The notes beneath the pieces were generated by a model. It saw only the letters and a list, made by a program, of their open reading frames with translations. It was not told the DNA's origin and ran no database searches. A stretch of DNA of 6,683 nt from Promethearchaeota archaeon (lineage in GTDB: Archaea > Asgardarchaeota > Lokiarchaeia > Sigyniarchaeales > SOKP01): NCBI GenBank assembly GCA_030612905.1, contig JAUWNA010000111.1:1-6683 (forward strand). Direction: 5' to 3'. The position numbers and the translations under genes were made by a program. Shown piece by piece: positions 1 to 5,100 of the stretch. Position 1 is the first letter of the stretch. Each line of letters begins with the position of its first letter.

Positions 1-79
1 GGAATTAGCGAAAAAGATATTAGAATCGGTAAAAGACGAAAATAATAAAAAAGTTAAACCGTATTTGGATTTATTTTAA
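1..79 (+). CDS. C-terminal end of an unidentified protein (partial)
   Basis: Reading from base 2, an open frame of 25 codons ends at TAA 77-79. It begins ELAKKILES and ends KVKPYLDLF. The tail is lysine-rich, looks helical, and ends in a short hydrophobic segment. The codon style (A/T at third positions) matches the complete genes in this window, and a pyrimidine/T-rich stretch follows the stop. The protein cannot be identified from 25 residues. That it is a real gene end is inference: the frame is open to the window edge, and the next 65 bases read as an ordinary intergenic spacer before the phosphoesterase. Confidence 0.55.
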   Translation, partial: ELAKKILESVKDENNKKVKPYLDLF

Positions 80-95
80 GTTAAAATTTAAAAAA

Positions 96-110
96 CATCT
101 TTACTCTTTT
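96..110 (+). terminator. Possible T-rich terminator of the upstream gene
   Basis: ATCTTTACTCTTTT lies 17 bases after the stop of the partial gene. It resembles the ATCTCTTTTT motif behind the ATPase and ftr genes, but the T-run is shorter (4). Archaeal RNA polymerase terminates at T-tracts without needing a hairpin. The call is weak because the surroundings are AT-rich. Confidence 0.25.
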
Positions 111-124
111 AATTTAATAAATTT
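108..124 (+). promoter_or_regulatory. Putative TATA element of the DHH phosphoesterase gene
   Basis: The segment TTTAATTTAATAAATT lies 21-37 bases before ATG 145. Archaeal TATA boxes sit about 26 bases before the transcription start, so this places the start at or near the A of the ATG. No Shine-Dalgarno sequence precedes the ATG, which fits a leaderless transcript. The region is uniformly AT-rich, so the exact box is uncertain. Confidence 0.35.
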
Positions 125-144
125 TATTAAGTACTTAACTAAGA

Positions 145-1095
145 ATGATCGTATCTATTACCCATGAACATGATCTCGATGGATTGGGATCACAAGCAAT
201 TATTAAACGATATTTCAATTTAAACTCAGAATTTCATTCAGTCGATTTCAGAGGCTATTTCGCCCATTACAACAATTTTGTTGAAAAAATAAAAAGTTTT
301 TCAGAATTAAAGCCTCTCCCTTCGCAATTAATTATTTCAGATATTGGGTTTAACGAAAATTTTAAGGATTTATTCTCTATTTTTCAAAATTTGAAAGAAC
401 AAGGATGTAAGATATCGTGGTTCGATCATCACATTGTCGACGAGTCAATAAAAGAAAAACTAAGAAGTTTAGTTCACATTTACTTAAATGACACTAAAAA
501 ATGTGCTGCTGAAATCATTAAAGTACATTTTTTACCAAATGACCCCATAACATCAAAAATCGCTGAATTCGCTAGAGATACTGATTTTAATACGAATATA
601 TATAAATTAGCGTCAGATTTACAGTTGATTATTGGTTTTAACCTTGGAGCTCAAAATGATAAGAATAAGCAGAGAATAGTTGAGCTATTATCTCAAGGCG
701 ACTTTCAAAATCCTTGGTTTAATTTACAATTAGAAAACTTAAAAAAATGGAACGAAGAAGAGTCTGATTTTTCTATAAATCACGCTAAATTTATTCCGAT
801 AAAATCTTTTGGAAAAATAATTATTTCATGGGCAAGAATTGGGGGCGGAAAAATAACAAGATTATTGAAAGAGAGATTTCCCGAAGCAAAAGCTCGTATC
901 GGGATTGATACTCGACACAATGAAATAATAATCCATAGCGATTTTATTAACTGTAGGGATTTTGCCAGGACCTTTACAGGAGGAGGTCATAAAAATCGAG
1001 CTGGGTTTAGATATCCCCAAATTTTCGAAAAGGATAATGTGTTAAACAAATCCTTTATTGAAGATATAAAAAAAACCATTCTTAAACAAATTTAA
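145..1095 (+). CDS. DHH/DHHA1-family phosphoesterase (NrnB/nanoRNase-like)
   Basis: This is a 316-aa predicted cytosolic metal-dependent phosphoesterase. Seen in sequence: motif I, H7-E-H-D10-L-D12-G; motif II, Asp66 in a hydrophobic strand (LIISD); the family signature D94-H95-H96; motif IV, R144-D145-T-D147; and a C-terminal DHHA1 substrate-binding motif G279-G-G-H282 followed by KNRAGF. All metal ligands expected for two Mn2+ are present, so it should be active. Members with this layout and length cleave short RNA oligonucleotides (NrnA/NrnB), pAp or cyclic dinucleotides; the sequence alone does not choose between these. There is no extra domain of the RecJ/GAN type and no membrane segment. 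The start is supported by motif I beginning only six residues in. No ribosome-binding site is seen and a TATA-like element at about -26 suggests a leaderless mRNA. It stands alone, convergent with the Hsp20 gene. Confidence 0.88.
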   Translation: MIVSITHEHDLDGLGSQAIIKRYFNLNSEFHSVDFRGYFAHYNNFVEKIKSFSELKPLPSQLIISDIGFNENFKDLFSIFQNLKEQGCKISWFDHHIVDESIKEKLRSLVHIYLNDTKKCAAEIIKVHFLPNDPITSKIAEFARDTDFNTNIYKLASDLQLIIGFNLGAQNDKNKQRIVELLSQGDFQNPWFNLQLENLKKWNEEESDFSINHAKFIPIKSFGKIIISWARIGGGKITRLLKERFPEAKARIGIDTRHNEIIIHSDFINCRDFARTFTGGGHKNRAGFRYPQIFEKDNVLNKSFIEDIKKTILKQI

Positions 1096-1108
1096 TAGAG
1101 CTAATTCT

Positions 1109-1134
1109 TTAATTTAGAACATTTTCTAAATTAA
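1109..1134. terminator. 11-bp perfect hairpin behind the phosphoesterase gene
   Basis: TTAATTTAGAA (1109-1119) and TTCTAAATTAA (1124-1134) are exact reverse complements separated by the 4-base loop CATT. The hairpin starts 13 bases after the stop at 1095. The stem is AT-rich and lacks a long T-run, so it is not a classical bacterial terminator. It may stabilise the mRNA 3' end or mark where the transcript is processed. Its strand cannot be decided from symmetry. Confidence 0.5.
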
Positions 1135-1182
1135 TATCTATATCTTACGATTGTATACGATCTTTAGATTTCCATGATAAGA

Positions 1183-1344
1183 ATTTTATTCGTAAAATAA
1201 CCAAATTGAAATAAGAATAATAGCCTTGTATACAACAATTATGGCGTTTTAGTAGTAAATTTGGCTATTTCGTGAAATTGGCGTTTCACGATCTTTCAAT
1301 TTTAGGTTTATAGAAATAATATTGAATTTTTTAAAATTTTTTTT
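1183..1344 (+). ncRNA. Candidate structured RNA with three-way junction, ending in T-tracts
   Basis: This stretch lies between two convergent genes and has no credible ORF. Stems read directly: P0, ATTTTA/TAAAAT (1183-1188/1193-1198) closed by a TTCG tetraloop. P1, AACC+AAATTGAAA (1199-1211) with TTTCAATTT+GGTT (1294-1302, 1305-1308), 13 Watson-Crick pairs with a two-base bulge. P2, AATAGCC/GGCTATT (1219-1225/1263-1269). P3, TCGTGAAA/TTTCACGA (1270-1277/1284-1291) with a 6-base loop. P1 encloses P2 and P3, which abut with no unpaired base, as in a stacked three-way junction. The + strand then has T6 (1327-1332) and T8 (1337-1344), which could terminate it; a TATA-like TCTATATCTTA lies near 1136-1146. 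I do not recognise the family; it is not tRNA or 5S rRNA. The strand is inferred only from the T-tracts. It could instead be the 3' region of either neighbouring mRNA. Confidence 0.35.
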
Positions 1345-1990
1345 AATCGATTTCTATACTTGTTCCTTTTTCTTTTCCTTTTAATTTTTTCAACTTGATC
1401 TCAAGAATTCCATTGGTATAGCGAGCCTTAGCGTAATCAGAGTTAATAGCGTCTGGCAATTTTATCTCTTTGTAATATTTCCGCCCTATTTCAATTTTTT
1501 CGGTAGAAATAGTTAGAGATCGGTTTGTAGCGTTTATTTCAATATCCTCTTTTCTCACTCCCGGCATTTCGGCAATAACTACGATTTGGTCTCCCTCTTC
1601 ATTCACTTCCACCAGTGGTTCTCTCGTCTTTCTTACTTTGGTTTCACCTGTAAGGGGTTCCTTTTCTATATTACCGAACGAGCCCATAATAGGTTTTCCG
1701 TCTGGACCGATACCGATATTAAACCCATATATTCCAACTTTAGATTTATTCTTCATTATTTCATTTGTAAAATCTTCCGGTGAAAGTCCTTGTAAATCTT
1801 TTGGTAAATTTTTTGAGATTTGTTTAAAAATGTCTTTAAACATTTTCTGAAATTCTTTTGAATTAAATAATTTGGCTGGGTCTAAATTTCTAAAAGGGTT
1901 GTTGGGACCCCCAAAACCTTTAATCATTTTAAAAATGTCATTATATTCATCTTCTTCATCTTCTTCTTCGTAATCGTCTTTTCCAGACAT
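1343..1990 (-). CDS. Archaeal Hsp20 / alpha-crystallin small heat-shock protein
   Basis: This is a 215-aa ATP-independent holdase chaperone that should form cytosolic oligomers and bind unfolding proteins. Residues 5-20 are strongly acidic (runs of D and E). Residues 20-80 form an amphipathic helical N-terminal arm rich in F and K. The archaeal-type linker (VGIYGFNIGIGPDGKP, 85-100, then GSFGN) leads into the alpha-crystallin domain at about 124-202: EPLVEV, the AEMPGV turn, and the A189-x-x-x-N-G-I-L motif. The C-terminal tail ends in I212-E-I214, the I-x-I anchor used in oligomer assembly. An in-frame ATG exists 12 codons upstream (2026), but ATG 1990 is chosen because a near-consensus Shine-Dalgarno sits just before it. 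The gene is convergent with the phosphoesterase and divergent from the ATPase, with a TATA-like element at 2038-2050. The family call is firm; the role of the acidic N-terminus is unknown. Confidence 0.93.
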   Translation of the reverse strand: MSGKDDYEEEDEEDEYNDIFKMIKGFGGPNNPFRNLDPAKLFNSKEFQKMFKDIFKQISKNLPKDLQGLSPEDFTNEIMKNKSKVGIYGFNIGIGPDGKPIMGSFGNIEKEPLTGETKVRKTREPLVEVNEEGDQIVVIAEMPGVRKEDIEINATNRSLTISTEKIEIGRKYYKEIKLPDAINSDYAKARYTNGILEIKLKKLKGKEKGTSIEID

Positions 1991-1991
1991 A

Positions 1992-2003
1992 GTATCACAT
2001 CCT
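1992..2003 (-). promoter_or_regulatory. Strong Shine-Dalgarno fixing the Hsp20 start
   Basis: On the minus strand AGGATGTGATAC precedes ATG 1990. It matches AGGAGGTGATCC, the complement of the archaeal 16S 3' end, at 10 of 12 positions. It is the only near-consensus ribosome-binding site I found at a gene start in this window. It lies inside the coding region if the longer ORF (start 2026) is assumed, so it decides for the shorter start. Confidence 0.75.
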
Positions 2004-2037
2004 AGTAAAATATATGTAGATATCAATTACACTTAAA

Positions 2038-2050
2038 TTTTTAAATATAG
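2038..2050 (-). promoter_or_regulatory. Putative TATA element of the Hsp20 gene
   Basis: The minus-strand sequence CTATATTTAAAAA lies about 48-60 bases before ATG 1990. It would set a start near 2017 and a leader of about 27 bases, long enough to carry the Shine-Dalgarno. A second TATA-like run (TTTATATTTAAAT) overlaps just upstream, so the exact box is uncertain. Confidence 0.4.
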
Positions 2051-2067
2051 ATTTAAATATAAATACT

Positions 2068-2090
2068 AAAGCTATAAACATAATAGCTTT
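2068..2090. promoter_or_regulatory. Inverted repeat in the Hsp20/ATPase divergent promoter
   Basis: AAAGCTAT (2068-2075) and ATAGCTTT (2083-2090) are exact reverse complements around a 7-base spacer. The repeat lies upstream of the presumed TATA elements of both divergent genes (2038-2050 for Hsp20, 2111-2122 for the ATPase). That is where an activator or a dual regulator would bind. It contains GC pairs in an otherwise nearly pure AT region. Its function is inferred from position only. Confidence 0.4.
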
Positions 2091-2130
2091 TATTCTAGAA
2101 AAAATTGTTTAGTTTAATAAAGTTATTCCA

Positions 2131-2145
2131 ATCAAAAAATTTGAT
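2131..2145. promoter_or_regulatory. Inverted repeat ATCAAA-AAA-TTTGAT before the ATPase gene
   Basis: This perfect 6+3+6 inverted repeat ends 22 bases before ATG 2168. If TTTAATAA at 2113-2120 is the TATA box, the transcription start falls at about 2143, inside the repeat; this is a repressor-like layout. A very similar repeat lies in the ftr promoter (5043-5058). Half-sites of this kind are common in AT-rich DNA, so the call rests on the shared palindromic layout. Confidence 0.4.
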
Positions 2146-2167
2146 ACATAATATTGAAAGTAATTAA

Positions 2168-3991
2168 ATGGAGTTGATTTTTATTTACTCAGAATTAAGT
2201 GACGACGATAAAGAAATGTATTTAGATGTTCTAAGAGAAGCCCCAATTTTACCTTTCTCTAATTTTGTTTCTCGAGGGGATATACCTGATAGAATTGATA
2301 TTTCGCGGCCAAGAAGTTATATTGATCGTGAAGTTTATAGATTAGTACGCCAGACATCGCGCGATAAATCAAGCAGAATGTTACCGTTGTTAGGTTCAGC
2401 GGGTACAGGAAAAACTCACGCCTACCATTCATTTAAGGACAAAGAGAGAGAAAATAAAAGAAGGATAGAACAAACTGTTGAAGCAGAAGAAATAGAGGCG
2501 AGTCAACTGGAACCCGTTGATTGGACAATAGTATATGTGCCGAGCCCACCTGCTGCAATTCGAGTTTTACTCCATGTATATACTTGCATTATTGAAGAAT
2601 GTGGCCCAGAGATTCTCGATATCGTCTCAAAAAAATTAGTTAGAGAAAAATGGGGCGGTAAAAAGGGGGGATTGTTTCAAAAACCTAAAATTGACGAAGT
2701 TATTCAAATAGGCATAAGAGAATTCCCTGGAGTATTTGCTGATTGTGTTAAGGCCCTTGTAACTTATCAATTGGATAAAAATAAAAGAGGTCTTGCTGAA
2801 AGATGGCTTCTCGGTGAAGATTTACAAGACGAAGAATTGAGTGAACTTGGAATTAATTCTGTCGTTGAAGAGGACGATGTATGCCTTGCCATGATTAAAA
2901 TTATTACTGAAAATTTAGATAGAGTGCTTATTCTTTATTTTGACGAATTAGAGTCTCCGTATAGGATGCATGGCGAAATTGCAGAACAAAAATTGCTTGA
3001 AATATTAAAAAGATTATATAATGAAGTTAAAAGTTTGGTTATTGTTGTTGCTGTTTTAAAAGAAATCTGGCCACGTATTTTAGAGATCGCAGATGACCCA
3101 TTACGCTCAAGGATGGAACCTGAACAAGAGTTAAAACCTTTTAGTTTGAACGATTTAAAAATATTCTTTAGTAAGTCTATGGAAGTCTTTTGGGAAGATA
3201 ATAATTTAAATCCTCCATTATACCCGTTATTTCCGTTAAACGAAAAATTAATTGAGATGATTTATGAGAAGACTCAAGGAAATCCAAGGAATTCCATCAA
3301 ACTTTGTAGAAGATTTATTGAAAAAATTGTGACGGATGAAATGAGCGTAGAAGAATTGTTAGAGGCAGGCATAGAGATGGTAGCAACTGCAAAGCCGCAT
3401 ACAGAAAAAGAAGAAATAATAGATTTTTCGAAGCCTAGAGAAATTATTAAAAGGACTATTGAAGAAATATTAGCAGAAGAGGAATATACGATAGATGTTA
3501 ATCCTCAATCGGTTGCGGGAGCCGCGCTAAAATGTATTGACAAGGTAGGAGAACAAAAAGGGAAAAAATTTAAAACTCAAATGGAATATAAATTTATGCT
3601 AGGCAAGAGATCTCAAACTTTAGCTGCTTTAATTGAAACTGAGGGTAAAAAATGGGGTTTAGAAATACCTTCTTGTAAAAATTTCGATAGAAGTGCAGGA
3701 GTTGCTGGTTATTACGCAGCTAAACGATTGAAAGATGCGATTGATCAAAAAGCTATTGATTCAGCTATACTAATCGTGCCAACTGGTAGCGGCGGTGCGA
3801 AATTTGACATGATTTTAGAAAACAATTCAGAAATTCATAAAGTAGAGTTGAATAACGTATTAGGAGAAAATTTAATAGCAAATGCTTTAAAATTCCCAAC
3901 TAAAGAAGGATGGAATATTGCAAAGATAATTTTCACCGATATTGGAGAATATATCCCTCCTCCAGTTGAAGAACCTTCAGAGGAATTATAA
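2168..3991 (+). CDS. AAA+ ATPase (Orc1/Cdc6-STAND-like) with an unrecognised C-terminal domain
   Basis: This is a 607-aa predicted cytosolic P-loop ATPase. Walker A is G76-S-A-G-T-G-K82-T83. Walker B is VLILYFDE (253-260), with D259 and catalytic E260. A sensor-2-like GNPR (371-374) starts a helix that closes the lid. R312 and R315 in PLRSRME are possible arginine fingers. A long insertion between Walker A and B (about 90-250) contains R-W-L-L-G-E (212-217), which recalls the RWL-GE segment of DUF2791/BrxD-type and Orc1/Cdc6-like ATPases. Residues about 420-600 are an extra domain: helical, then two strands KFDMILE and HKVELN around D547 and E560, a layout reminiscent of PD-(D/E)xK nucleases but with Asn in place of the Lys. 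The tail (596-607) is Pro/Glu-rich. The gene is monocistronic, divergent from Hsp20. The ATPase call is solid; any DNA-binding or defence role is inference. Confidence 0.8.
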   Translation: MELIFIYSELSDDDKEMYLDVLREAPILPFSNFVSRGDIPDRIDISRPRSYIDREVYRLVRQTSRDKSSRMLPLLGSAGTGKTHAYHSFKDKERENKRRIEQTVEAEEIEASQLEPVDWTIVYVPSPPAAIRVLLHVYTCIIEECGPEILDIVSKKLVREKWGGKKGGLFQKPKIDEVIQIGIREFPGVFADCVKALVTYQLDKNKRGLAERWLLGEDLQDEELSELGINSVVEEDDVCLAMIKIITENLDRVLILYFDELESPYRMHGEIAEQKLLEILKRLYNEVKSLVIVVAVLKEIWPRILEIADDPLRSRMEPEQELKPFSLNDLKIFFSKSMEVFWEDNNLNPPLYPLFPLNEKLIEMIYEKTQGNPRNSIKLCRRFIEKIVTDEMSVEELLEAGIEMVATAKPHTEKEEIIDFSKPREIIKRTIEEILAEEEYTIDVNPQSVAGAALKCIDKVGEQKGKKFKTQMEYKFMLGKRSQTLAALIETEGKKWGLEIPSCKNFDRSAGVAGYYAAKRLKDAIDQKAIDSAILIVPTGSGGAKFDMILENNSEIHKVELNNVLGENLIANALKFPTKEGWNIAKIIFTDIGEYIPPPVEEPSEEL

Positions 3992-4003
3992 GAAGCTTAA
4001 AAC

Positions 4004-4025
4004 ATCTCTTTTTTTAAATTAAAAA
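4004..4025. terminator. Bidirectional T-tract terminator between two convergent genes
   Basis: ATCTCT merging into a T7 run (4009-4015) follows the ATPase stop by 12 bases on the + strand. The symmetric core TTTTTAA-A-TTAAAAA (4011-4025) also gives a T5 run on the minus strand just after the longin-like gene. One short element can therefore end both converging transcripts, and only 37 bases separate the two stops. The 10-mer ATCTCTTTTT recurs after ftr. Confidence 0.55.
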
Positions 4026-4028
4026 TAA

Positions 4029-4961
4029 TTAAAGTTTTTCGAAATGTTCTTTGATTTTTGTGTCTAAATTAAACAATTCCTTTGCTAATTGGTCTGCTCT
4101 TATGAAATTCTTTAACAATTCAGTTAAACTTATTGTTAGTTCGTGCTCCTCAAAAGAATTGGATATATTTATTAAAGCATCTACAGGTCTGATTAACTCG
4201 TGATATAGATGAAGCTTATTGCGTTGGAACTCCTCGATTTTTTTTTCCATGTCTCTATGTATATTTTCGCGATCTTTAATTAAATCGGGAAATTTTACTA
4301 CTTGGTCAGCTTTACTTGTCAAAAACAAGACTACATCGTTTTCTTGGATGATATTGGCTAATTCAGCAGCTTTAAGAAAGCTTTTTCTAGCTTTTTTATA
4401 AAATTTATCATTTAATAATTGCTCAGCAAGTTTGATTTCCTCTGACAACTTCTCAGGAATATCTTCACCTAAATCGATTAATTCTCTAGCTTCTTGCAAC
4501 TTTCCGTCGTCAAGCATTTTTTTGGTTTTATCATTGATGGTTTCTTTAATCAGAGTCGGTTGTTTTAATTTTTCCATTAAAGTGAAAATGGAATCAAATT
4601 CTTTTTTAAGCAGCGCTTCTAATTTTCCTTTATCCTTTGAAAATTCTTCAACAACTTTAGCAGCGATGTTATCGAGTATACTTTTCAAAGAAACTAAGTC
4701 TTCGTCTTTTTTAAAGACGAAACCTAAAAAAAGATTGTCTCTTTCAATAGATTCTGCGCTTATTTTTAACGAATAAAACCTTAAATCTTCTCTCCAACAT
4801 ATTGTATTCAAAAATTCTTTTTGGATGTGTTTTTCTTCGAAATCTTTTAAAATTTCTGGATCAATTTTATTTTCTTGAGCCAAATAATATTCTGCTAATA
4901 CATTTGGTCCGAATGTTTCGTCAATTTCGTATAAAAAGAATCCTAAGGGCATAATATTCAT
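4029..4961 (-). CDS. Longin/profilin-like N-terminal domain protein with helical repeats (Asgard type)
   Basis: This is a 310-aa protein with no signal peptide or membrane segment. Residues 4-105 have the alternating strand/helix pattern of a longin-like domain: PLGFFLYEID, then a G18-P-N turn, helix EILKDFEEKH (36-45), strands RFYSLKI and LFLGFVF, and a long helix about 91-110. Proteins opening with MP-GF-Y-D-x-x-GP are numerous in Asgard archaea, where longin domains are linked to small GTPases and membrane traffic. Residues 145-222 resemble two TPR-like helical hairpins (DGKLQEARELI; NDKFYKKARKSFLKAAELA). Residues 225-260 look like a coiled coil. The start could be Met1 (4961) or Met4 (4952). 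A TATA-like TATAATTTTAAT at 4981-4992 sits about -26 from 4961, favouring a leaderless Met1. The fold assignment comes from pattern only, and a GTPase or trafficking role is inference. Confidence 0.65.
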   Translation of the reverse strand: MNIMPLGFFLYEIDETFGPNVLAEYYLAQENKIDPEILKDFEEKHIQKEFLNTICWREDLRFYSLKISAESIERDNLFLGFVFKKDEDLVSLKSILDNIAAKVVEEFSKDKGKLEALLKKEFDSIFTLMEKLKQPTLIKETINDKTKKMLDDGKLQEARELIDLGEDIPEKLSEEIKLAEQLLNDKFYKKARKSFLKAAELANIIQENDVVLFLTSKADQVVKFPDLIKDRENIHRDMEKKIEEFQRNKLHLYHELIRPVDALINISNSFEEHELTISLTELLKNFIRADQLAKELFNLDTKIKEHFEKL

Positions 4962-4980
4962 TCTCAGTATATTTTTTCAT

Positions 4981-4992
4981 ATTAAAATTATA
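4981..4992 (-). promoter_or_regulatory. Putative TATA element of the longin-like gene
   Basis: The minus-strand sequence TATAATTTTAAT is centred about 26 bases before ATG 4961, the spacing expected for a leaderless archaeal transcript. No Shine-Dalgarno precedes the ATG. The surroundings are AT-rich, so the assignment is tentative. Confidence 0.35.
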
Positions 4993-5020
4993 CTTAATAT
5001 TAATTACTAGTTAATAAGCA

Positions 5021-5058
5021 TTTGATTTTAAATTTTTATTTAATCAAAACATTTTGAT
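5021..5058. promoter_or_regulatory. Cluster of TTTGAT half-sites with palindrome ATCAAAA-CA-TTTTGAT before ftr
   Basis: ATCAAAA (5043-5049) and TTTTGAT (5052-5058) form a perfect 7+2+7 inverted repeat that ends 42 bases before ATG 5101. A third half-site, TTTGATT (5021-5027), is an inverted partner of AATCAAA (5042-5048) across 14 bases. A TATA-like TTTTTATTTAA (5033-5043) lies between them. A start near 5064 would put the palindrome between TATA and start, where a bound regulator would block transcription. The site resembles 2131-2145 before the ATPase. Confidence 0.45.
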
Positions 5059-5100
5059 ATTATCTTAGAATTATGTAAATCTAAATATTGAGTTTATAAA

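Noticed and set aside
1151..1235. Two GTATAC palindromes (TTGTATAC at 1151 and TTGTATACAA at 1226) as a paired regulatory repeat
   Set aside because: The shared core is only 8 bases and is not placed at a promoter; six-base palindromes of this type are expected by chance in AT-rich DNA.
1096..1342. tRNA, 5S rRNA or box C/D RNA in the convergent gap
   Set aside because: There is no T-arm GGTTCGAATCC-like sequence and no 5S consensus. An ATGATAA near 1174 resembles box C, but no CTGA box D follows at a fitting distance.
1586..1850. Two overlapping + strand ORFs (65 and 70 codons) opposite Hsp20
   Set aside because: They lie wholly inside the convincing Hsp20 coding region, have no recognisable domain, and no promoter or ribosome-binding site is visible.
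4432..4776. 114-codon + strand ORF opposite the longin-like gene
   Set aside because: It is serine/phenylalanine-rich, as expected from the antisense of a lysine/glutamate-rich coding strand. It has no motif, and the opposite frame is clearly the real gene.
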